A stretch of 64,000 nt of DNA from Centrapalus pauciflorus (GCA_020465985.1 JAANYP010001806.1:62001-126000); one strand, 5' to 3'; positions 10,513 through 22,395 are shown, counted from the stretch's first letter. Notes: generated by a model from the sequence alone, not told the origin. Numbers and translations: made by a program.

Positions 10513-11890
10513 TCCGATGTTTGTCTTTTAAAGAAAGTTTGCAAATACCAACAAGTTAAAATCATTGTCTGTATGCATTGATCATAAAAGTATGTCTATG
10601 TCTGAGTCACGTAAGATAACTTCATGATAAATAAAAATGCCAAGGATATTCCGAAATGTAGCATGTTTAAAGGGGTAAATACCAACAATCGGCTAAATGA
10701 GTATTTCACGACAAACAATCAAAGGAATCAAAAATTCCTAAGTGTGAAAGTTTAAGTACTGAAAGTGCGTATCTGACACCGCTATCTGATTGAACCTTTC
10801 TTTGACTATACTCGTCAAAAAATATTTTGTTAAGTGTTTCGCATAGGTTGTAAATGTTAATAAGTGTAGTTTAAGTCTAAATTAAATTTTTGATTGTTCA
10901 AAATTTTACTTTTACTTATTTTTATTTTTATTTTTATTTTATTTTTACTTAGGAAAAAGGTCAAAAATTACTGAGGGTGCATTTATAGTTGAATAAAATA
11001 AACACCGCGTGAAAATCTTGTGCTTAGGGTAAAAGATTTGGCATAGTTTATTACGTTACACAATAAGGGTGAAAAGGTTGAAAAAGTTGATTTTACTTCA
11101 AAATTTTCGAAATTTTCAAAGTTTCAGGGGTAATTCGAGTTTAGGTTAAACTCAAATTTGGGTGATCTCGAATCTGTCAGTAGATTCGAAAGTGGCCATA
11201 GACTCGAGGGTAGGTGATGTAAATAGGTTAACAGTAATGGTCATTACTCCATCTGTTTTCGAATCTGTTCCTTCGAATCTATCCAGCGATTTCGAATCTA
11301 TTATTCTCGAGTTTGTCGATTTCTAAAAATCAACTATTTGTCGAGTTTCTTGCTTGTGGGTTCGATTCTACTCCTAGATCTAGGTATAAACAACTGATTT
11401 GTACAAGATTTGAGAAGTCTTATACACCATTTAAGCCAAAATCACCGATTTTTGAAGGTTTATTGGTCGAAATCTTGTTTTTCAAAATTACAAAGTTTGG
11501 ACCGGTAAAGAGTCAAATTAAATGCAAATATCTGTGATTAGAACCTAGTAGGACTAATGAATGTGATTTTCTAAGTTCAAAATGGTTAAAATCATGGATT
11601 TTGGTGATGATGTGGACCGACTGTTTCGAATTTCTTCATGACCAGTCTCGAGTTTGTCAGTAAACTCGAGAAGGTCATTAGATTCGAATGAGTCATCAAA
11701 CTCGAAAAAGAGTCTCTTCGAATCTGTTTGTTCGAATTTGTCATTTTATTTGAATTATTCAATTTAAATTTAATTAAACTTGTAGAAATTCATATGTGTT
11801 GGATTTTGTACTTAAACAAGTTCAAAATAAAACAAATTTGAATTTAATCAAGTTTATTCATTTTTTTTAATAATTCTAATATTTTATCTA

Positions 11891-11898
11891 TTGTGCAG
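11891..11898 (+). promoter_or_regulatory. Splice-acceptor-like TTGTGCAG before env-like ORF (A)
   Basis: TTGTGCAG lies two bases before the ATG at 11901, after a T-rich tract. It is conserved in B (ending 35654) and C (minus strand, ending 62345). It would place the env-like ATG first on a spliced subgenomic RNA. Confidence 0.5.
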
Positions 11899-11900
11899 AC

Positions 11901-14900
11901 ATGGCGGATCGTGTGTTTGTGCCAAAGCATAATATGGTCATTCCCCCTGATCATAACAACCCTGAAGCGCAGGGATTCCGTCAGATGGTGGATTTCCTAG
12001 TGGAGTCTAGGATTTCGTTTGCATTATCTCATAACATCCAAATCGTTATTCCATATGTGCGGCAGTTTTATGAACATTTGCAAGTTGATTGTTCCGTCAC
12101 CCCAACAGTTCTGAGAACAAGGATAGCAGGACAGCCGTTGGTATTTTCTGCTGATATGCTACGTCAGGTTCTGCAGCTGGGAACTCAGGAGGAAGAAAAT
12201 GGGTCTATAGACTTTCCTTTAAGTATTAGGCAGGCTGCCTTTCTGAGAATGGGTTATAGTTTGGATGGTACCAAGGCATCCTATATGAAAAGTGGACTCA
12301 TAGGGCAATGGAGATTTCTGGCGCATGTGTTTATGGTATGTTTTGCGGCCAAGAAAGCGGGTTTTGATTACATTGTATCGAAGATCCAATCCGGGATTAT
12401 CGCATTGGTGTATAATCGGCGTTTCAGTTTTTCAGAAATGTTTTTCTCGGAGTTTGTTCATCAAATCACTGCTCCTGAACGAGAAAGATTGTTACTTTAT
12501 CCCCGCTTCGTAATGATGCTCATCAAGCACTTCTTGCTGAATTTGCCGCAACTTAATGAGATTCAAAGTGTAGCGGTTATAGATAAAAGGATTTTTGTTG
12601 ATTGCTCTGCGCATAGAGGAAGGTTAGCAGTTCCGGTCGAGCGACCTTTTTCGGGGCTGTAATAGACAGGAACTTTGTGGCACCAGATAATGCCAATTGG
12701 GCAGGTGAAGTAGAAGTTCAGCTTCGACAGCCACAACAACAGCAGCAACAACCGCGTGCTCAGCAACAGAGGAGACGCCAAAGATTAGCAGCGAGTCAAA
12801 CTCAGGCAAGTAGGCCTTCGACAAGTCAACCTCAAGAGGCACAAGAGGCAGGGCCTTCAGGTGCACAACCCGAATCCGAGCAGATACCACAAACATTAGA
12901 GGAAATCTGGGCTTCTGGGCCTCATGCAAATGAAGAAATAACTGCTGAGCTTGTTGATCAACTGTTAGAGCCTCCAGAAGGAGAAAATGATGTTCTTAGG
13001 GATGTAGATGAATATCAACCTGATCAAACCGGTAATGACATGTCATCGTCAGCTACTGAGTCTCAAGATATGGAGGAGATAGAGGTTGAAGTTCCAGAGT
13101 CCGTCACTGCAGAACCGTCTGTCCAAATGGGAACCTATGGATCGAGGTTAGTGGTGTCTGAAGAAGCTTCTCGGCGACGAGCATCACGGGAGTCTGATGA
13201 CTCTGATTTTGAAGAAGAAGAGGTCGCCCCATTATTGACAAGGCAAAGGGCTAAGCGTCATCGCTTTATGCAGGGAGCTACCTCAGCTTCAGCTGCACAG
13301 CCTGAAATTCCTCAGCCTCAAGCCCCTCAATCTACCATTCCACCATCACCACCACATGTTGAACCGTACATCCCATCACCCATCATTCTGACTCCAATAC
13401 AATCCATTCCATCCACCTCATCCACCTACGCAGACAATCAAAGGTTTTTGCAGCTAAAAGATAGAGTTGACTTCCAGCAGATTCAAATCTTAGGCCTAAC
13501 AACGGCTATCGGTGAGATTCAGAAGCATAATGCAAATCTGGATAATGAGAATGCCGACCTGAAAAAGATTGTGGACAAGGTAGAGGAAGAGAACTTGGAG
13601 CTGAAAACTTTTTTCGCTGATCAAGTAGCTGAAATAAGATCAATGCGCTCCCTGATTGAGCAATTAATGAAAAATATAAAGGCTCAGGGGGAGATAAGTT
13701 ATCGTGATCAAGTAGAAGTGCGCAGGGATGCTGATGATAATAATGAAGATGACAACGGAAATGATCCCAGCACGCAAAGACAGAATGAGCCAGTAGATTT
13801 TTCTGCTGCTCAGGATGCTCAGACTCAGAGGGAGCCGAGTCAATCAAGAGCTGTAGAAGGTGGGGTCAGTTCATCTAAAGCCACAGAGTCTGAGATAAAA
13901 GAGATGATTGAAGCACTTATGGATTTCGACGATGACCCTATGGACCTTGGATTCGATTTTGAGGATGATATGGAGGAATTAGAAGAAGGGGAATTTGTAC
14001 CCGAAGATATAACAGATTGGAAGTCAGATGATGAGGTTTGTGCTGGTGAAGATAATGAAGCCAATGAGATCATCGTTCAGCAAAATCCAATCACAGATAC
14101 GTATGTGATAGAAGGAAATGATGTGGTTAACATAGAAGTAGTCAATGCTGCTTTAAACGTTGATTCATCAAGAGAAGAGCCTGCCAGAGAGCTTACCAAT
14201 GAAGAGAAAAGAAAGCTATGTTTCAGGGCAGAGCAAAAGGAGTTAGAGTTGAAGAAGAAGATGAACGTGCCTGGTACTGGAGAGCTATCCGGAAGCATAT
14301 TGAGCTGGTTCTTTGATCGAGATTTGCAGCTATTCATTATTAAAATAAAAGATGGTCTCCAGTACCTCAGAAAAACTCTGAATGTATTCAACTCATTGCC
14401 GAAGATCGAGATAAAGGCATTAGCTTGGAAAGAGCTAATCAATATCGGCAACGATCCTTACGCTGAAATAATTGCCAAAATCATAAGAAAAGAAGGAAGG
14501 TCGAGGAAGTTTGAACGTCTTAATCCGAGGATAGGAAAACGAGTAATGGATCATTCTCGAATTGATCCTCTGACTGGGTGTCCATGGATGAAGATACAAT
14601 ACAGACCAGTGAGATGTCTGAGAAAGGTACCACTCAAGCCAATGCCACAGGACGTCATGAAAAACCTAAACTGGTGGTATGTGGAAAGTGAAACGGGAGA
14701 AGCTGTGATGGAAGATTTTGAAGAAAAAGTGATCCTTAGAGTCTACGATCCCCTTCACCTGGTAAACCTTTCTAAAGATGACCTTCAGGTGCTGCATGCT
14801 CATAAGATCTCAAGCGACACTCATATGGATAGTGAGGCTAGAAAGTATGAAAATGTAGTTAGAGTGTGTATTGAAAAGGGTTTGTATGCTGGCAGCAGTT

Positions 14901-14911
14901 TGAATAAATAA
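11901..14911 (+). pseudogene. Element A env-like third ORF (frameshifted)
   Basis: About 1000 codons in total, split by a 1-bp deletion near 12651 into 11901-12662 (253 aa) and a second frame to 14911. N-terminal globular domain (about 230 residues, motif GQPLVFSADMLRQVLQL). Then a Gln-rich stretch (12721-12775), a long acidic/Pro-rich region with a basic RQRAKRHRF patch, a coiled coil (about 13500-13690), an acidic segment, and a well-conserved C-terminal domain (14200-14905) containing FDRDLQLFIIK and EKVILRVYDPLHLVNLS. I see no signal peptide or clear transmembrane helix, so 'env-like' refers only to position. SIRE-lineage elements are known to carry such a third ORF. Function unknown. Confidence 0.8.
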
Positions 14912-14950
14912 TAAACAAAGTACTTAATCAAATGTGTGAATTGTTAGAAG

Positions 14951-14995
14951 CTATCGTCAAGGGGGAGTCTGTTGATACACCCTGTGTGACGATAG
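14951..14995 (+). promoter_or_regulatory. PPT and hairpin spanning the 3' LTR boundary (A)
   Basis: The polypurine tract AAGGGGGAGTC (14959-14969) abuts the 3' LTR. It lies between the perfect 8-bp inverted arms CTATCGTC (14951-14958) and GACGATAG (14988-14995), so PPT and LTR start sit in the loop of a potential hairpin. Confidence 0.7.
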
Positions 14996-15623
14996 CCGTC
15001 TAAGTGATCCAACATTGTGGTTTAGCAAGTGTTTGATATATATGTTATATATGTTTGATAATTATTATTGATTGTATGTTTGAACTTGATGTAACGTATT
15101 ACAAGAAGTTCAAACATAAAGATCAAAGATAAAATCAAACATAAGTTAAAAACATAAGTTTCAATTCTAAGTTAAATAGGTGATAGAGTAAATTCGAATT
15201 CTATAAGGATTGGCATTCGAATCTATGACAGATTCGAATGTGTTCCTAGGTAGATTCGAATGTTCCTCAGTAGGCAGATTCGAGAGTGTCAGTGGGGACA
15301 AACTCGAATAGGCCTTGGGCCTGATTCGAGTTTGGCCCATGGCAGGCTTGAATTAGCCTCTATAATTAGGGATAGACTCGAATAATTATTAGACTTTTTG
15401 CAGAATTCGAGAGAGATTAAGCAAAAGGCGATTTCGAGTTTATCATCAGTTTTAGTGCTGTTTCGGAGAGAATCAATTCGTAGGTGCGTCCGTCGTAGTT
15501 CGTACAGCTTATTGATAGTCTCCGTGTTCCTAGTGAGAGTTGTTACCGTCTACCCGTTAACGAGGATTCCGCACTCGTTGACGGTTCCGCGTCTAGATAG
15601 ATCCGTGTTGTGTAGACCTTACA
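14970..15623 (+). repeat. Element A 3' LTR
   Basis: 654 bp, almost identical to the 5' LTR. Differences seen: G/A near the start, a 1-bp T indel in the TATATATG stretch, and G/A in GATGTA(G/A)CG. It ends TTACA and is followed by the target duplicate GTCTA. Confidence 0.95.
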
Positions 15624-15628
15624 GTCTA

Positions 15629-15943
15629 TGTGATCGTTGCATGAATTTATAGTGAGTAATACTTATGCCGTTGTGATTCCGTGAATGGTTATTCGTCTCT
15701 TGATTGTTTATCTTCTTCATTAGTTACTTCGTCCTTAATTTTAGTTACAAAGCAATAGCAAACCATTAATCTAAACGAATCATTCAAATCCACAAATTTA
15801 CAATTTAAATGCTTTCAATAAACTTATAAGGCTAATAACCTAATCCTAATTACGACGACACTTCTTGTGGATTCGACCCTTACTTCTCTAGCTAAATAGT
15901 GGATTTAAGGAGTAAGTCGGCGGGTCACAATGATGGCCCGTCA
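15629..15943 (+). repeat. Athila 5' LTR, second part
   Basis: Resumes exactly after element A's target duplicate and ends ...GGCCCGTCA at 15943, six bases before the PBS. Both parts together give an LTR of about 1130 bp. Confidence 0.8.
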
Positions 15944-15949
15944 GAGTTT

Positions 15950-15967
15950 TGGCGCTGTTGCCGGGGA
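15950..15967 (+). other. Primer binding site, Asp tRNA type (Athila)
   Basis: TGGCGCTGTTGCCGGGGA differs at one position from the usual Athila/Tat PBS (TGGCGCCGTTGCCGGGGA). It lies six bases after the LTR end. From 15968 to 16186 is an AT-rich leader with no gene. Confidence 0.85.
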
Positions 15968-16186
15968 GTGTAACGGTAGTTTAGGTTTAAAGTTAGTTTG
16001 TTGCCTTAGTTTTAAGTAATTAAGTTTAAGTTCCTTTCTTTGGTTATTTTTAGTCTTTATTTTATTATAATTATTAATAAAAAATAAAAAATTTTAAAAT
16101 TCGAAAAGGTAATTGTAGTCCTCTATTTTACCACAAAAATATTCCTTAATTAAGTTTTTAATATTTAGTAGTATTTTATTTAGTGT

Positions 16187-18922
16187 ATGCACACATGGCG
16201 ATCGGCTAAAGGATTGCCGCTACAATTCGAACCTGAGATCGAAAAAGTCGCGAGATCGAACCGAAAGACTGTCAAGATTCAAAATCAACAATTAATCACG
16301 GAGAATTTAAACGCACAAGAGGAAGAAATTCCTGATTTAGAAATTCCCGATTCAAAGATTCCTAATTTAGCAAGCCCTCCGATTTCGCCATGAAATCATG
16401 ATCAAGAAGAACCCGAGCGCATAGTTGCTAGAATGGGTGATCAACCGAGACGTACGGTTGAGTCGCATAACCGTCCAGGTGATGTGCCCGACCCGTCTCC
16501 AATTTGTTATCCCGAAAACGAGAACGAACCCGGAGTTCGTCCTCAATTATTCCAAATTCTTCCGATCTTTCGAGAGATGCCAAGTGAGGAACCCTACGAA
16601 CATCTCGCTGAGTTCACAACTATTTGTAAAGCAAACCTTGTTCGAGGTATAACCACCGATGGTTTAAAACTTCGATTATTTCCTTTTTCGTTAAAAGAGA
16701 AAGCAAAGAATTGGTTCATATCCTTACCAACCAATAGCATCACAACATGGGATCAAATGAAACGAGAATTCCTTAATGAATATTACCCCATTAGTAAGAC
16801 AACCGAGAAAAGAAAGGAAATTACCGGATTTAAACAAAAACCGGGCAAACAATTCTATGAAGCGTTTGATCGTGTGAACGAATTACTGAGAGCTTGTCCA
16901 CACCACGAGGTACCCAAATGGATGCTTATCAAAACATTCTATGATGGTGTGAGTCAAGAAAGTCGTAAAATGATTATAGCTGCCACCGGAGGCACATTTT
17001 TAGGTAAAGAAGACGATGAAGCTTGGGAGTTGCTTAGTCAACTCGGCAAAGGTCTTAAAGGCCAACCTGGTTCTGAAAATAGTATAGGTGTTCAAGTTAC
17101 GGGCATAGATAATGCCTGGAAACGTGAGGTTAAAAGTGAGATTTCAGAATTAGGAAAGAAAATGGATCAATTGATGAAGGGTTTTTCATACCCTAGCGTA
17201 TCAATTAATTGTGTTACATGCAGAGATCCATCGCAATATTCCGAAGCATGTCCTCAAGTGCAATCCACTGAGGATTTTGCTAATGAAGTTTACATATTTA
17301 GACCTCATCGAGAGAGGGATAATCCATTTTCGGAAACATACAATCCGAGATGGAGAAACCTTCCCAACTTTCGATGGAAAAATAATCAGCCTACCGATCA
17401 TCAATCCAAACCGAGATATGAACCACCAAAGAGAGAATATCAATATGGTTCAACTTCAGCAGCTAAGGATGAGCGATATTATAAGTCAAATCATCGTGAT
17501 CAACCACAATTCCAAGTAGAAACAAATATGACTTCTTCGCAATGTGCAGAGTTTGCTGAATTTATGAAACAACAATCAGCTATCAGTACTAAGACCATGG
17601 AGATGTTAACTCGCCAGATGGGTCAGATAGCTGAGTCGCTTACTAGGCGTGAGGAGGGGAAGCTTCCTAGCAATACTGTTCCCAATCCTTCACACGCTCA
17701 TTATCATAACAAAGATAAGAAACATGAGATTAATGAAGTTAGTGAAGTAGCTAAGATAACCACATTAAGGAGTGGAAGAGATGTAGACGATAAAATAGAG
17801 ATGCCTAAAGAGAAAGAGACAGAAGAAGATACCGACACTGAAGACGTGTATGAGGAGAAAGAGGATCCAAAGAAGAAGGAGATTCCTAAGAAGGTTTCTT
17901 TTAAAGATCCAATTAAAGCAGATATTTCAACGCCCAAAGTTGGGGAGGCGGATAAGAGTCAGGATACTTCAATTCCTCCTCCTTATCATGCCGCTTTAGA
18001 AAATCCAAAATCTTCTCCATACGGCAAAAGAGGCCCACAACCAGAGGATCTTTGGGAGTTGTTCAATCAAGTAAAGATCAATATTCCTCTGATAAAGGCC
18101 ATTCAGCAGGTTCCATATTATGCCAAATTTTTAAAAGATCTCTGTACACAGAAAAGAGAGTATAAGGTCTCGCTCCCAAAACAGATCAATCTAACTGAAC
18201 AGTTGAGTGCAGTAGTTTCTAGTTCTATACCTCCTAAGCTGAAAGATCCTGGATCACCATTGATTCTAGTGACAATAGGCAATGTGCAGATTAAGAAGGC
18301 ACTGCTTGATCTTGGAGCTAGTGTTAATATTTTACATGGAAACTTGTTTGATAAACATGATCTAGGTCAGTTACAAACAACTGATATTATCTTACAGCTG
18401 GCAGATCGGTCAACCAAGTGCCTAAGAGGTATTTTATCAGATGTCATAGTAAAAGTTGAAGATTTTTACTATCCAGTTGACTTCTTAGTATTGGACACCG
18501 AAAGTTTAATAGAAGATAATAAACCAACTATTATCCTAGGCAGACCTTTCTTAGCCACAATTAATGCACAAATTAATTGTAGGACAGAAGCAGTGGATAT
18601 TCCCTTTAGTAATAGGAAATTAACAGTGAATGTGTTTAATGCTTCAAGTGTCTCTGCTATTGATTCAGAATGTTATCTTATAGACATGGTGGACGAACTT
18701 GCGCAACAGCATAGTTTGTTAATTAACACCAAAGATGCTACTGAGTCATTCTTTGCTGAGAATGAATTAGCCAAGTTAAATCATACTGAGTGTGATGAGT
18801 TAGAAGTAGTCATGGAATCCACACTAGAGTCGAAACAACCACCGTGGACCCATAGGACTGAAAAATTACCTACTGAGTTACCTAAGTCAGCCAAACCTTC
18901 AATAGAGCAACACCTGTTCTAG
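16187..18922 (+). pseudogene. gag: Athila Gag-protease (one in-frame stop, then frameshift)
   Basis: Capsid polyprotein with aspartic protease. The frame opens at 16187, has a TGA at 16391-16393, and continues in the same frame from 16433 to a TAG at 18920-18922. Residues about 60-250 are a Retrotrans_gag domain, with LRLFPFSLKEKAKNWFISLP and the Athila-typical ACPHHEVPKWM. A Lys/Glu-rich linker follows. The protease starts about 18250, with active-site DLGAS at 18308-18322 and ILGRPFLAT near 18530. DLGAS in place of DSGAS/DTGAS is usual in Athila-type proteases. The frame shifts by one base near 18905 into pol. No CCHC knuckle is evident. Confidence 0.9.
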
Positions 18923-21822
18923 AATTGAAGGAGCTGCCATCTCATTTGAAATATGCTTTTCTAGGTCAGAATGACATGTTGCCTGTCATTATTTCATCAG
19001 ATCTGACTGAAGAGCAAGAAAAAGCTCTACTGCAAGTGCTAGTCAAATATAAAGAAGCAGTAGGATGGACGATAGCTGATTTAAAAGGAATCAGTCCCAC
19101 TTTGTGTATGCACCGAATCAAAACTGATCCAGAAGCTAAACCGGCTCAGGATGCACAAAGGAGGTTGAATCCTAATTTGAGAGAGGTAGTTAAGAAGGAA
19201 GTATTAAAATGGTTGGATGCTAGAATTATATATCCTATATCTGATACTAAGTGGGTAAGTCCAACCCAAACTGTGCCCAAGAAATCGGGAATACAATAAT
19301 TAATATTGAAGAATGAGAGAAGATAACTACTCGCCCTGTAACTGGGTGAAGAGTTTGTATAGGTTAAAGAAAACTTAATGCTGTTACTTCAAAAGATCAT
19401 TTCCCGTACCATTTATAGATCAAATAGTGGAAAAATTAGCCGGACAAAAGTTTTACTGTTTCTTAGATAATATTCTGGTTACAATCAAATCCCAATCCAT
19501 CCAGAGGATCAAGAGAAAACTACATTTACTTGTCCCTATGACACTTTTGCCTACCGAAGGATGCCATTTGGACTATGTAATGCACCCGCCACATTTCAGC
19601 GATGTATGATGGCTATCTTTTCAGATATGGTGGGTGGTTCTCTTGAAATATTTATGGATGATTTCTCCATATTCGACAAAACATTTGAAGATTGTCTGGG
19701 ACATTTATAAAAAGTCCTAAAGAGATGCACTGAAACCAACTTATTATTAAGTTGGGAGAAAAGTCATTTTATGGTAAAAGAAGGGGTAGTCCTAGGTCAC
19801 ATTGTGTCCGAGAGAGGAATGGAGGTAGATAAAGCAAAAGTTCAATTAAGTTTCTCACTTCCACCCCCTACCAATGTCAAAGGAATAAGATCATTCCTAG
19901 GCCTCGCTGGTTTTTATCGGCGATTTATTAAATATTTCAGTGAGATCTCAAGGCCATTATGCAATCTTCTATCAAAAGATATCGAGTTTCATTTTTATGA
20001 TGCTTGTATGAAAGAATTTGAGAAGCTTAAATCAAAATTAACTGATGCGCCAATTCTGCAATCTCCGGATTGGTCTCAACCATTTGAGATCATGTGCAAT
20101 GCGAGTGATTATGCAGTTGGTGCTGTTTTAGGACAAAGATTTGAGAAAAATTCAGTGGTGATTTACTATGCAAGTAAAACCTTTAATGAGGCACATATCA
20201 ATTACACCACTACGGAAAAAGAGCTATTAGCTGTAGTGTTTGCCCTAAATAAATTCAGATCCTATATTTGGGGGGCAGAAGTAATTGTGTACTCTGACCA
20301 CAGTGCTTTAAGACATTTATTGGCAAAGAAGGACGCCAAGCCTAGATTGATTCGGTGGATCCTTCTATTGCAAGAATTTGATTTAGAAATTAGAGATAAA
20401 AAAGGCACAGAAAATGTTGTTGCCGATCATTTATCAAGGCTTCAATTAATTCCAACAAACTCAACTGATCAAATCAGGGACTCTTTCCCTAATGAACAAT
20501 TATTATCTGTATCTAAAATTCCCTGGTTTGCGAATCTAGTTAACTATTTCGTAACAGGAAGATTGCCAGAACACTGGAACTCACAACAGAGAAAATATTT
20601 CTATGCTCAAGCAAAACAATACATTTGGGATGAGCCTGATCTATTTAAAATTGGAGCAGATCAAATTATAAGACGATGTGTCCCGAACTCGGAACACGAA
20701 GATATTCTTAAACACTGCCATGCATCTGCATGCGGTGGCCATTTCAGCGCAAAGAAAACTGGCCACCGGATATTGCAGTGTGGGTTTTTCTGGACCACAA
20801 TATTTAGGGATGCCTATGAGTTTGTTAAAGGGTGCACAAGATGCCAGCAAACTGGTGGCATTGCGAAAAGAGATGAAATGCCTATGACCCCGATATTAAT
20901 TGTCGAAATATTTGATGTATGGGGCATTGATTTTATGGGACGATTCCCTAAATCATTTGGATATGAATACATTTTAGTTGCAGTAGATTATGTTTCCAAA
21001 TGGGTGGAAGTAGAAGCTACACGCACTAATGATAACCGGGTTGTGTGTAAATTTGTTAAAAGAATTATTTTAGCACGACACGGTATTCCAAGGGCTATCA
21101 TTAGTGACGGAGGGTCACATTTTAATAATCAGCATTTTGCTAAACTCCTTAAACAGTATGGAGTTAACCATAAAATAGTAACGCCATATCATCCGCAAAC
21201 AAGCGGACAAGTCGAGATCTCTAATAGAGAGATCAAGAGAATCCTTGAGAAAACTGTCAGACCTGATCGTAAAGATTGGTCTCAAAAATTAGAGGATGCT
21301 CTATGGGCATACAGAACCGCATTTAAAACACCAATCGGTCTGTCCCCATATAGACTTGTGTATGGTAAGCTTTACCATCTCCCAGTGGAATTAGAACACC
21401 GAGCTCTATGGACTATCAAAAACACTAATTTTAATTTACATGATGCCGGTGTTGATAGGAAATTCCAATTAAATGAACTGGAAAAAATTCGTAAAGAAAC
21501 CTACGAAAGAGCTAGAATTTATAAAGAGAAAACTAAGGTTTTCCACGATAGAATGATTAAAAATAAAATATTTACCAAAGGAAATAAAGTTTGGTTATTT
21601 AACGCAAGACTTAGATTCTTTCCCGGTAAATTAAAAAGTAAATGGACAGGTCCATATATTGTAACGAATACCTACCCACACGGTGCGGTAGAAATACAGG
21701 ATCTGAAAGGTGGTGAGTCATTTAAAGTAAATGTACATAGACTTAAATTATATGTTCAATGGGCCTCCAATGATATCATAGTATTAGAACTCATTAGACT
21801 ACAAGATCCTAAGGTTAAATAA
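18905..21822 (+). pseudogene. pol: Athila Pol: RT, RNase H, integrase (RT degenerate)
   Basis: RT then RNase H then integrase, the gypsy order. RT N-terminus is open to 19299. From about 19290 to 19770 the RT core is broken by indels and stops, although landmarks survive: the RRMPFGLCNAPATFQRC-like stretch near 19555 and the catalytic FMDD at 19651-19662. The open frame 19771-21822 (683 aa) covers RT thumb, RNase H (NASDYAVGAVLGQR, YTTTEKELLAVVFAL, DHLSRL), integrase zinc finger (about 20690-20860) and DDE core (GIDFMGRFPKS, SDGGSHF, GQVEISNREIK). The preserved integrase contrasts with the badly decayed RT. No chromodomain is seen. Confidence 0.92.
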
Positions 21823-22395
21823 TTAGTTTAGGAGCAGTACGTCTGGCTAAAGACGTAAAACTTAGCGCTTTTTGGGAGGCTACCCTGAGTATTTTTATTA
21901 TCTGAATTTAATTGTTTTTAAGTGTGTTTATTTGCTTATTTGTGTTACTTGTGTGTACCCAATTAAGTTGGGGAGGATTCATCCTCCTGAACTTGGTTGT
22001 GTTTAGAAATTAGGATTTAAACTAAATAATAAGACCCCGCATCAGAAAATAAAAATTTTTTAAGCACGTAGCAGATTTATTTTACCCCAAAATAATAGCG
22101 TAAGTTGAGGAGAATACCCGTAAAAATTAAAAAATTAAAGAATTAGGGTTCCAAGACCAGTGCACGGCCCAGATTGCGAATCTAGAGGCCCGGGCGCAGG
22201 GAGGGTACAGGCCTGCGCTTGCCCCGCGGCCCGACGCGCTCAAAACTTTATAAAAATGGTAATGATCATCCCCATAATTCCAGAACCCTAATTCCAGTTA
22301 CAGAAAACGGCGATTTCGATTTTCTAAGCCTATAAACATAAAAAATTCGTCTTTTCTACGTTAATTCTTCGATCCAACGCTTGTTTATCTCAAAG
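21823..22395 (+). promoter_or_regulatory. Athila internal module 1: purine tract, GC palindrome, TATA, leader exon
   Basis: After the pol stop: AAGTTGGGGAGG (21965-21976, same core as the true 3' PPT), then GCGCAGG...CAGGCCTGCGC (22194-22218, as in the LTR), TTTATAAAAATGG (22247-22259, TATA-like), a leader with CCCTAATTCC, and a donor-like CAAAG|GTTAG at 22395/22396. The order mimics an LTR promoter plus first exon placed before the env-like ORF. Inference from layout only. Confidence 0.45.

Larger units (their letters stand above)
9778..11900 (+). other. Element A noncoding region between pol and env-like ORF
   Basis: About 2.1 kb without a supported ORF. In order: A-rich tract (9910-9990), a stretch highly similar to B and C, a triplet of 34-nt hairpins (10341-10512), a T-rich (TTTTA)n tract (about 10905-10950), and a zone dense in TTCGAATCTG/TTCGAGTTTG motifs (about 11110-11760). 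It ends with a pyrimidine-rich tract and TTGTGCAG just before the env-like ATG. The length and conservation of this region argue for an RNA-level function. Confidence 0.75.
2214..15623 (+). mobile_element. Copia element A, SIRE/Maximus-like, full length
   Basis: Flanked by a perfect 5-bp target duplication GTCTA (2209-2213 and 15624-15628). LTRs of 655 and 654 bp begin TGTTG and end TTACA. Order: LTR, PBS (TGGTATCAGAGC), 5' leader, gag, pol (protease, integrase, RT, RNase H), 2.1-kb noncoding region, env-like ORF, PPT, LTR. The integrase-before-RT order is copia. A large gag plus a third ORF and an iMet PBS point to the SIRE lineage. The two LTRs differ by about two substitutions and one indel, so insertion is recent. 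Pol and the env-like ORF are nevertheless broken at several sites. Confidence 0.95.

Noticed and set aside
11313..11537. 74-codon ORF in the pre-env noncoding region of A
   Set aside because: Not preserved in B at the corresponding place (about 35080-35300), and composed of AT-rich motif sequence.
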